Shown here one piece after another: positions 1 through 5,187 of a DNA stretch of 5,187 bases. The first letter of the stretch is position 1. Every line of letters starts with the position of its first letter. Under the pieces are notes generated by a model, which saw only the letters and a program-made list of their open reading frames with translations, had not been told where the DNA came from and ran no database searches. Location of the stretch: positions 1 to 5,187 of the forward strand of contig JAHALF010000034.1 of the NCBI GenBank assembly GCA_018371275.1. Direction: 5' to 3'. The stretch comes from Clostridiales bacterium. GTDB lineage: Bacteria; Bacillota; Clostridia; Lachnospirales; CAG-274. Both the position numbers and the translations under genes were made by a program.

Positions 1-1
1 A

Positions 2-130
2 TTTGGAGAAGCTTTAAGGATTGTTCAAGATTATGTTGATAGTAAAAGACAGTTTGTAATAGAAAAGCCTAATTTTATGAAGCCAGGTTGTGGCTGTAAT
101 AATGGATTAAGACCAGAACCAAGAATGTAA
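2..130 (+). CDS. C-terminal end of an unidentified protein (5' end outside window)
   Basis: This frame is open from the window edge and ends at TAA 128-130, giving the last 42 residues of a protein. The visible tail begins FGEALRIVQDYVDSKRQF, which could form an amphipathic helix, and finishes in a short segment PGCGCNNGLRPEPRM. The C-x-C pair close to the C-terminus could bind metal or take part in thiol chemistry, but two cysteines alone do not establish this. I do not recognise the family. That it is a real gene end is supported by continuous coding-like sequence and by an intrinsic terminator about 35 bp after the stop. It is transcribed in the same direction as the large restriction gene, but the terminator and several hundred bases of gene-free DNA separate them, so they are not one operon. 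Confidence 0.72.
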   Translation, partial: FGEALRIVQDYVDSKRQFVIEKPNFMKPGCGCNNGLRPEPRM

Positions 131-162
131 TTTAGGCAATATTTTGCATATATATTTTATAG

Positions 163-210
163 AAAAGGCTTATTAGTTTTGGAATAAAGACTAATAAGTT
201 TTTTATTTTT
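163..210 (+). terminator. Intrinsic terminator of the upstream gene
   Basis: CTTATTAGT at 169-177 pairs perfectly with ACTAATAAG at 190-198, a 9-bp stem around a 12-nt loop. G-T pairs at 167-168/199-200 and A-T pairs further out extend it. The 3' arm runs directly into a T-rich tract (199-210). The A-rich 5' flank (163-166) mirrors the T tract, so some termination on the opposite strand is possible. It closes the gene ending at 130 and insulates it from the sequence downstream. Confidence 0.85.
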
Positions 211-851
211 ATAAAACTATATGCATTATATTTAAAAATGATTTATCTTGTATTTTACAAAAATAACACATAGAGTTGTGGTCAGACAATAATAAAATTA
301 ATTAAGATAATACTATTAACAAACGATTAAAAATGAATAATATAAAAAGGTTTTGTATACTATTATATATAAAAACTAATCTGCACTAAAGTTAGAAAGA
401 TTATTTTTATTTTATTTAATAGATAATAAATTAAAGATTAAAAAGATAATTAATTAAATATAAGTTTTCATTATTCGTAATAATATAAAAAATATAGAAT
501 TTATCGTATAATAAAGATACTAAAATTAGTATTAAAAAATTAATTATTTATATTTGAAGTGAAAATGTAGAATTTGAATATGAAAAATTTAAAAATGAGG
601 TTAGTTTAAAGTAAGTTAATTTATATGAAATAAATATGCTTAAGAGAAAATGTATAATAGTTAAGTTTAGCATTAATTAGTATAATATAGCGTTTATTAA
701 TAAAGATAGATTGTGCAAGCTAATATTAAAATATAAATGACAAGATTAGTATTTAAGTATAGCAATATATGAGATAAAAATAATAAATAATTATGTAAAA
801 AGATTTATAAATACAAAAACCGGAATATGTCTAAATATGAACAATTAAAAA
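211..851. other. Gene-free, extremely AT-rich intergenic region
   Basis: No credible coding sequence was found on either strand. Stop codons crowd all plus-strand frames, and TTA, CTA or TCA (stops on the minus strand) recur every few tens of bases. By hand count only about 97 of the 600 bases at 241-840 are G or C (about 16%), well below the coding sequence downstream. The only ORFs noticed are around ten codons long and lack ribosome-binding sites. Weak -10-like hexamers occur, for example TATAAT at 681-686, but without a convincing -35. One compact palindrome lies at 517-532. No tRNA, riboswitch, CRISPR array or IS end could be recognised. The stretch may be decayed accessory DNA or may hide an untranslated RNA. 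Confidence 0.75.
517..532. repeat. Short perfect palindrome in the AT-rich spacer
   Basis: ATACTAA (517-523) and TTAGTAT (526-532) are perfect reverse complements separated by only AA. The two-base centre is too tight for an RNA hairpin, so if it is functional it would be a protein-binding dyad on DNA. In a region this AT-rich, chance is a serious alternative, and no promoter overlaps it. Confidence 0.35.
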
Positions 852-881
852 TTGATTATGTATGATTTTTTATGTTATAAT
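852..881 (+). promoter_or_regulatory. Predicted promoter of the restriction-modification gene
   Basis: A perfect -10 hexamer TATAAT (876-881) is preceded by TG at 873-874, making an extended -10 (TGTTATAAT). TTGATT at 852-857 serves as the -35 with an 18-bp spacer. This matches the vegetative sigma factor consensus of low-GC Gram-positive bacteria. Transcription would start near 888 and leave an untranslated leader of about 150 nt. The AT-rich background produces many chance -10 boxes, but this one has the extended TG, a usable -35 and the right position and orientation. Confidence 0.65.
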
Positions 882-943
882 ATTATAAAGTAGTATAAAT
901 ATAGTAATATTTTATAAGCTTTTAAGGTATTTGATATTTGAAA

Positions 944-983
944 AAAGTTTAAAGAATTAAGTAAAGATAACTATTTAAACTTT
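944..983 (+). repeat. Inverted repeat in the 5' leader of the restriction gene
   Basis: AAAGTTTAAA (944-953) and TTTAAACTTT (974-983) are perfect 10-bp reverse complements with a 20-nt loop. The pair lies inside the predicted untranslated leader, downstream of the promoter and about 35 bp before the ribosome-binding site. No T tract follows, so it is not a terminator. It could be an RNA hairpin affecting stability or translation, or a DNA operator for a dimeric regulator. Each arm contains the self-complementary TTTAAA, and the repeat is almost all A/T, so chance cannot be excluded. Confidence 0.5.
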
Positions 984-1018
984 ATATTTAGAAAAAACTT
1001 GTCTTTTATTAGATTGCA

Positions 1019-1025
1019 AGGGAGG
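1019..1025 (+). promoter_or_regulatory. Ribosome-binding site of the restriction-modification gene
   Basis: AGGGAGG is a strong match to the anti-Shine-Dalgarno sequence and lies 11 nt before the ATG at 1037. An in-frame TAA at 1034-1036 directly abuts that ATG, so translation cannot begin further upstream. Together these fix the start codon. Confidence 0.88.
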
Positions 1026-1036
1026 ATATAAAATAA

Positions 1037-4000
1037 ATGATAACAAAAGATAATTTAAGGGAGGTACTGTTATACCTAGGTTACAAGGAAATATCAGTTG
1101 ACAAATATAGATATGATTTTGAAATATTTAATTGTAGCATAGAAGTTGATTTTAGTATAGAAAAAATTGAATATCCTAAAGAATTAATAGTAAATGAAAA
1201 ACAAACTTGTAATTTTGCAGATAATGAAAATTTTGTAGTATTAGAGTGTGTTCATAGGCTATTAAAAAAAGGATATAAGCCATCTCATATTGAGCTAGAA
1301 AGAAGATGGACACTAGGTCATAGTCAAAAGAGTGGGCGAGCTGATATTTGTGTTATGAATGAAAATGGAACAACTACATTATTTATTATTGAATGTAAAA
1401 CATATGGAGAAGAGTATACAAAGGCACTTAATATTTTAAAACAAGATGGGGGACAACTTTTTAGCTATGCTCAACAAGAAAAGGCTACAAAATGGATATG
1501 TTTATATACCTCTAATTATAATAATTATACAATTAAATATGATATAGAAAGCATCTTTGTTTTTGATAGTATAGAAAAAATAAATGAACAGAAGTCAGAT
1601 AAGTCAATACAGTTATTTGAAAATGCAAGTACTAAAGAAGATTTATTTAGAGTTTGGAAAAACACGTATGAAGAGAAACTTTGTAATGATGTAATTTTTT
1701 CGAATGAAACAGTAGCATATAATATTGGAGAAAAACCCCTTAGAAAAAGAGACTTAAAGGAGTTTAATCCAGATGACAAAATTGTAAATAAGTTTGAGGA
1801 AATTTTAAGACATAATAATGTATCAGATAAAGAAAATGCCTTTAATAGGCTTGTAGCATTATTTATTTGTAAGTTGGTTGATGAATTGAGCAAGATGGAT
1901 GATGATATAGTTGAATTTCAATATAAAATTGGGACAGATACATATGAATCATTACAAGATAGGCTACAACGACTTTATAAAAAAGGAATGGAAGAGTTTT
2001 TAAAGGAAGATGTTTTTTATGTTGAATCAGAATATCCTACAAAGCTATTTTCTACTTACAAGGGTTCAAATAGAAAACATGCAATAGAAGATTTAAAACA
2101 AACATTTAAAAAGCTAAAGTTTTATTCAAATAATGAATTTGCATTTAAAGATGTTCATAATGAAGTATTGTTTAACCAAAATGGGAAAATTCTTGTTGAG
2201 GTAGTTCAACTATTTGAAAGGTACAAGATAGTGTATGATTCAAAACATCAATTTTTGGGGGATTTATTTGAACAATTATTAAATAAGGGATTTAAACAAA
2301 ATGAAGGACAATTTTTTACACCTATGACAATAACACGATTTATATGGGAAAGTTTACCACTAGAAAATATTATAAAAACTGATAAAGGTAAATATTATCC
2401 ATATATAATAGATTATGCCTGTGGTAGTGGTCATTTTTTAACTGAAGGAATTGATATTATAAATAAGCTTATGAAAAATGAAAGTAATGATTGGGTTTCT
2501 CAGAGCATATATGGAATTGAAAAAGACTATCGACTTGCTCGGGTATCTAAAATTTCATTGTTTATGAATGGAGCTGGTGGGGGAAATATAATTTTTGGTG
2601 ATGGATTAGAAAATGATTCTTCAAAAGGGATTGAAAATGGAAAGTTTGATATTTTAGTTGCCAATCCTCCATACTCAGTAAAGGCTTTTAAATCACATTT
2701 GAAACTAGAAAATAATGATTTTGAATTGCTTGACAGAATTTCAAATGATGGAGGAGAGATAGAAGTATTGTTTATTGAGCGTATTGCTCAATTAGTAAAA
2801 CCAAATGGTGTAGCAGCTGTTATTTTACCTTCAAGTATACTAAGTAATACTTCTAATAGTTATATAGGGGCAAGAGAAATTTTATTAAAGCACTTTAAAA
2901 TAAATGCGATAACACAATTTAGTACTAAAACATTTGGTGCAACAGGCACAAATACTGTTGTGTTATTTTTAAGAAAATATGATGAACCACCTAAAAAGCA
3001 TGAGATGATACAAGATAGTATTTTAAATATATTTAATAAAGAAGATGTTAGTGAGTGGGGAGATAAGGAAATTTTTGATGAATATATTAAACATATAGGT
3101 GTTGAAAAACACGTATATATTTCATTTATTAAAGCTGATAGAGAGTATCAAGATTTTTCAACTAATAATTATTTTAAAATGTATGTTAACAGTTTTGATA
3201 ATTCAACTATAGCAAAAAATATCAAGAAAAAGAAGATTAGCAAGAGGTATAGTGAGGAGGATAAAGCACAAGAATTAAAGCAAAAGTTTTATAGTTATGT
3301 TAAAGATATTGAACAAGATAAAATGTTTTATTTTGCACTTGTAAAAGACTATAAAACATTGATTGTTAATGCTCCCACGGATAATGTTAGTCAAAAAGAA
3401 TTTTTGGGATATGATTGGAGTAATAGAAAAGGTAATGAAGGTATACAAATAACAAAACTAGGAGGGATGTTATTTGATGAAAATGATAGAGAAAGTAAAG
3501 AGCATATATCTACAATTATTAGAAATACATTTTGCAATGATTTAAATCAAGTAGAAGACAGTGTAGAAAAATATATAAATTTGTTAAAAACTAAAACTAT
3601 GTTTGATTTTGAAAGGGATTCATTTAATAAAAGTATTAGGTTGTCATCAAAATGTATTATTGAGTCAAAATATAAATTATTTAAGTTAAGTGATATATGT
3701 TTATTTATAAGAAATGGTAAAGATGTTAAGCAGAATAATAGTAATGGTAAGTTAAAGGTTTCTAGAATTGAAACCATATCCTCTGAAAGATTTGATTTCA
3801 AGGCAGTAAAATATACTAATGATAATGTTAGTAATGAATTTTTTTGGAAAAAAGGAGATATTGCATTAAGTCATATTAATAGTTTAAAACATTTAGGAAA
3901 GACAGCATATTTTGATAGTGATGAAGAATTAATTCATGGTATAAATATACTTAGATTAAGAGTAGACGAAGGGAAAGTTGCAAGTAAATATTTTTATTTA

Positions 4001-4780
4001 GTTACAAAATTACCTTACTTTAAGCAAGAGGTAATTAGGCTATGTAAAAGGGCCGTAAATCAAGCTAGTATTAGTGTTAATGATTTATTAACAATAGAAG
4101 TTCCTGTACCCCCTATTAATATTCAAGAAAAAATTATTTCTGAGTGGGATAAGCTACAGAAAAAATATGAAACAGCTCTTATGAAAATTGAAGAATATCA
4201 AAATCAAATTCAACAAATATTCAAAGAGCTCGGAGTTGTAAAAAATGAGAAAATGTCGGGGGGATACAGATTAGTTAAATTAGGAGATATTTGTAATATT
4301 ATTGCTGGAAGAGATAAGCCAAAAGATTTTTTAGGCTATAAAAATGAATTATATAAATATCCTATTTATGCTAATGGGATTGAAAATAAGGGATTATTAG
4401 GTTATAGTAAAGATTATTTAATTGATGAAGAGAGCATAACTATATCTGCACGAGGTACTATAGGAAATGTTGAATATAGAAATGAGAAATATTTACCTGT
4501 AATAAGATTGATTGTTTTGACATTTAAGGTTAAAGACTATGATATCAAGTATTTATATTATTCATTAAAAAATATGAATATAGACAATACAGGTTCAGTT
4601 ATACCACAATTGACAGTTCCTTATGTTAGTAATATTCAAGTAGTTTTGCCTACGATAGAAAAACAAAGAGAAATTGTTATAAAAGTTGAAGAGATTGAGA
4701 GGAAAATTGAAAAGTTAAATAATAGTCGAATAGATATACAAAAAGAAATTTCAAATGTAATAAAAAATATTATTGAATAG
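1037..4780 (+). CDS. Single-chain restriction-modification enzyme (type IIG/IIB, fused R-M-S with two target-recognition domains)
   Basis: This 1247-residue enzyme is predicted to methylate adenine and cleave DNA from one polypeptide. Residues 1-200 carry a PD-(D/E)XK nuclease: GRADI with D103, then E119-C-K121, and a QxxxY motif at Q140/Y144 as in RecB-like and HsdR N-terminal nucleases. Residues 200-400 are a helical connector resembling the HsdM N-terminus. The N6-adenine methyltransferase follows: QFFTP (425-429), DYACGSGHFL (459-468, SAM binding), E495, GDG (521-523) and catalytic NPPY (543-546). A charged linker of about 220 residues contains EFLGYDWSNRKGNEG (788-802). Two HsdS-like units then start at Y879 and Y1077, each opening with a K-L-x-D-I-C pattern and ending in a helical spacer (about 1028-1065 and 1205-1245). 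From family knowledge, AloI-type IIB enzymes have this order and similar length, recognise a bipartite site and cut on both sides. There is no helicase motor, so it is not type I. Type IIG cutting on one side is the main alternative. All key catalytic residues are intact. Confidence 0.93.
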   Translation: MITKDNLREVLLYLGYKEISVDKYRYDFEIFNCSIEVDFSIEKIEYPKELIVNEKQTCNFADNENFVVLECVHRLLKKGYKPSHIELERRWTLGHSQKSGRADICVMNENGTTTLFIIECKTYGEEYTKALNILKQDGGQLFSYAQQEKATKWICLYTSNYNNYTIKYDIESIFVFDSIEKINEQKSDKSIQLFENASTKEDLFRVWKNTYEEKLCNDVIFSNETVAYNIGEKPLRKRDLKEFNPDDKIVNKFEEILRHNNVSDKENAFNRLVALFICKLVDELSKMDDDIVEFQYKIGTDTYESLQDRLQRLYKKGMEEFLKEDVFYVESEYPTKLFSTYKGSNRKHAIEDLKQTFKKLKFYSNNEFAFKDVHNEVLFNQNGKILVEVVQLFERYKIVYDSKHQFLGDLFEQLLNKGFKQNEGQFFTPMTITRFIWESLPLENIIKTDKGKYYPYIIDYACGSGHFLTEGIDIINKLMKNESNDWVSQSIYGIEKDYRLARVSKISLFMNGAGGGNIIFGDGLENDSSKGIENGKFDILVANPPYSVKAFKSHLKLENNDFELLDRISNDGGEIEVLFIERIAQLVKPNGVAAVILPSSILSNTSNSYIGAREILLKHFKINAITQFSTKTFGATGTNTVVLFLRKYDEPPKKHEMIQDSILNIFNKEDVSEWGDKEIFDEYIKHIGVEKHVYISFIKADREYQDFSTNNYFKMYVNSFDNSTIAKNIKKKKISKRYSEEDKAQELKQKFYSYVKDIEQDKMFYFALVKDYKTLIVNAPTDNVSQKEFLGYDWSNRKGNEGIQITKLGGMLFDENDRESKEHISTIIRNTFCNDLNQVEDSVEKYINLLKTKTMFDFERDSFNKSIRLSSKCIIESKYKLFKLSDICLFIRNGKDVKQNNSNGKLKVSRIETISSERFDFKAVKYTNDNVSNEFFWKKGDIALSHINSLKHLGKTAYFDSDEELIHGINILRLRVDEGKVASKYFYLVTKLPYFKQEVIRLCKRAVNQASISVNDLLTIEVPVPPINIQEKIISEWDKLQKKYETALMKIEEYQNQIQQIFKELGVVKNEKMSGGYRLVKLGDICNIIAGRDKPKDFLGYKNELYKYPIYANGIENKGLLGYSKDYLIDEESITISARGTIGNVEYRNEKYLPVIRLIVLTFKVKDYDIKYLYYSLKNMNIDNTGSVIPQLTVPYVSNIQVVLPTIEKQREIVIKVEEIERKIEKLNNSRIDIQKEISNVIKNIIE
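4232..4247 (+). promoter_or_regulatory. Cryptic Shine-Dalgarno and out-of-frame ATG at the junction of the two recognition units
   Basis: GGAG (4232-4235) is followed after 9 nt by ATG (4245-4247), in a different frame from the large gene. As the sequence stands this start yields only nine codons (MRKCRGDTD) before TAG. If the G tract at 4258-4263 gained one G, the same start would run into the frame of the second recognition unit and encode about 178 residues. The site looks like a relic or latent start of a separate specificity gene. GGAG next to ATG can arise by chance, and no expression is shown. Confidence 0.35.
4258..4263 (+). repeat. G6 homopolymer between the two target-recognition domains
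   Basis: Six consecutive Gs encode the S1074-G1075-G1076 turn joining the first unit's helical spacer to the second unit. It is the longest G run I saw in the gene; the others noticed reach five (near 1448, 2256 and 2578). Gain of one G stops the frame after residue 1080, and loss of one G stops it after residue 1078. Either change removes the entire second recognition unit and leaves nuclease, methyltransferase and first unit intact. Six is short for a contingency locus, so phase variation is only a possibility. Confidence 0.5.
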
Positions 4781-4899
4781 AATAATTTTTATAAGATAGT
4801 TAGATATAAAAATATATTTATTTTTTATGCAAGGAAATGATATAAGAAATAAAAAAATTTATTTAATATTTGTATATAAATTAAATATTAAGGATTATA

Positions 4900-5040
4900 T
4901 TGACAGAATTAGACCATGGAGTAGGTATATATCCAGCAAATGCAGGAGGTGTGGCATTTTCGGCAGAAACAATTCAATCAACAGGTAACCCTATAACAGA
5001 CTTATACGAAAATTTAGCAGCAGATGGTACGACTGCATAA
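4900..5040 (+). CDS. Small unidentified ORF, possibly a 3' gene remnant
   Basis: Reading from TTG 4900 gives 46 residues ending at TAA 5038-5040. An AAGGA (4890-4894) lies 5 nt upstream, so it could be translated as it stands. The frame is closed upstream by TAA at 4882-4884. Composition is coding-like and unlike the flanking spacer: about 40% GC, and rich in Gly, Ala and Thr (for example DHGVGIYPANAGGVAF and ending LAADGTTA). It has no transmembrane segment or known motif that I can identify. The abrupt change in composition just before the ORF suggests that it may be the surviving C-terminal piece of a larger gene whose front was lost when the AT-rich restriction island arrived. A genuine small peptide with a TTG start is the alternative. 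A 9-bp A/T inverted repeat (4863-4871 with 4883-4891) precedes it and its right arm overlaps the AAGGA. Confidence 0.45.
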   Translation: MTELDHGVGIYPANAGGVAFSAETIQSTGNPITDLYENLAADGTTA

Positions 5041-5064
5041 GTGCAACATAGAAGTGTTGAGTAG

Positions 5065-5111
5065 AAGTTCTATATAATCTGGTGTGCCAGACACCAGATT
5101 TTACAGAACTT
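5065..5111. repeat. Long imperfect hairpin between convergent genes, possible bidirectional terminator or repeat element
   Basis: Arms 5065-5085 and 5091-5111 pair at 19 of 21 positions around the loop GCCAG. The inner stem AATCTGGTGT/ACACCAGATT is 10 bp and perfect, and the outer stem AAGTTCT/AGAACTT is 7 bp and perfect. Two mismatches (5072/5104 and 5075/5101) flank two pairs in between. It sits after the plus-strand ORF (stop at 5040) and overlaps the stop codon of the minus-strand gene (5110-5112), the place expected for a shared terminator. Neither strand has a proper T tract after the stem, so intrinsic termination would be weak. It could instead be a dispersed palindromic repeat, a transposon end or an RNA-stabilising structure. 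Confidence 0.7.
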
Positions 5112-5187
5112 AGAAATTCCAATGTATTTCAATCGGGACATTTCTTGTCCCTGGAATCCGTTTTCCTACTAATATGTAATCAATTAG
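5110..5187 (-). CDS. C-terminal end of an unidentified minus-strand protein (5' end outside window)
   Basis: On the minus strand the frame is open from the window edge and ends in TAA (complement of 5110-5112), giving the last 25 residues: LIDYILVGKR followed by IPGTRNVPIEIHWNF. The alternation of hydrophobic, Gly/Pro and charged residues and the aromatic end look like a genuine folded C-terminus, and the sequence lies in the higher-GC part of the window. I cannot assign a family from 25 residues. The gene converges on the plus-strand ORF at 4900-5040, with the long hairpin between and overlapping its stop. Small inverted repeats inside it (GGGACA 5135-5140 with TGTCCC 5146-5151, and ATTCCA 5116-5121 with TGGAAT 5152-5157) fall within codons. 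A chance open frame of 26 codons is the alternative. Confidence 0.5.
   Translation of the reverse strand, partial: LIDYILVGKRIPGTRNVPIEIHWNF

Noticed and set aside
1264..1270. A7 tract in the nuclease part as a slippage site
   Set aside because: Runs of seven A or T (also T7 at 3839-3845) are unremarkable in DNA this AT-rich, and the frame is intact through them.
1525..1893. Open frame of 122 codons on the minus strand
   Set aside because: It lies wholly inside the nuclease and connector part of the large gene, is Ser/Leu/Phe-rich as expected from the complement of AT-rich codons, and has no homology-like motif.
3547..3801. Open frame of 84 codons on the minus strand
   Set aside because: It is antisense to the linker and first recognition unit, with the same Leu/Ser/Asn-rich shadow composition and no promoter or ribosome-binding site noticed.
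1037..4780. Fused type I HsdR-HsdM-HsdS system
   Set aside because: No Walker A/B or other helicase motifs are present, so the ATP-driven motor that defines type I HsdR is missing; a type IIG/IIB assignment fits better.
4781..4864. Terminator after the restriction gene
   Set aside because: Only A/T stems occur, such as AAATAAA (4847-4853) with TTTATTT (4858-4864). They are too weak and common in this background to call, and the T run at 4821-4826 has no stable stem before it.
4827..4988. ORF of about 53 codons from ATG 4827 containing a KCRRCG stretch
   Set aside because: It overlaps the better-composed frame at 4900-5040 and has no well-placed ribosome-binding site. Its first half is translated AT-rich spacer, and the Cys pair comes from the other frame's codons.
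5041..5070. GTGCAACATAGAAGTGTTGAG resembling a group II intron 5' end
   Set aside because: Only GTGC matches the conserved GUGYG start, with the fifth base wrong. No domain I, V or VI signatures are visible, and a minus-strand coding end soon follows.
5116..5157. Nested hairpin GGGACA/TGTCCC inside ATTCCA/TGGAAT as a structured RNA or transposon end
   Set aside because: It falls inside the likely minus-strand coding end and has a 13-nt one-sided bulge. The pairing is modest and is explained at least as well by codons.

Overview
The window is AT-rich DNA that looks like a low-GC Firmicute, most likely a Clostridium-type anaerobe. The grounds are A/T-ending codons throughout, a GGGAGG ribosome-binding site, an extended -10 promoter and a low-GC hairpin terminator with a long T tract. 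The species cannot be named from the sequence.

The layout is simple. Positions 2-130 are the last 42 codons of an unidentified plus-strand gene, closed by an intrinsic terminator at about 163-210. A gene-free stretch of about 640 bp follows, with extremely low GC (about 16% by hand count over 241-840). A good extended -10 promoter (852-881) then leads through a leader of about 150 nt, which carries a perfect 10-bp inverted repeat, to one very large gene at 1037-4780. Downstream comes a short AT-rich spacer. After it the composition jumps to about 39% GC, where there is a small plus-strand ORF (4900-5040, possibly a remnant), a long imperfect hairpin (5065-5111) and the C-terminal end of a convergent minus-strand gene (5110-5187).

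The central gene encodes a self-contained restriction-modification enzyme of 1247 residues. In order it has a PD-(D/E)XK nuclease, a helical connector, an HsdM-like N6-adenine methyltransferase (QFFTP, ACGSGHF, NPPY), a long linker, and two tandem HsdS-like target-recognition units, each ending in a helical spacer. No separate motor, methyltransferase or specificity gene is present or needed. The architecture and length match single-chain type IIG/IIB enzymes of the AloI/CjePI kind. Such enzymes recognise a bipartite sequence, methylate adenines in it and cut at a distance from it. That subtype is an inference from domain order.

The most interesting detail is at the junction between the two recognition units. 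A G6 tract (4258-4263) lies beside an out-of-frame ATG with its own Shine-Dalgarno. Gain of one G would split the protein into a one-unit enzyme and a separately translated second specificity unit. Loss of one G would simply truncate it. The gene with its very AT-rich leader looks like a horizontally acquired defence island placed between older host genes.
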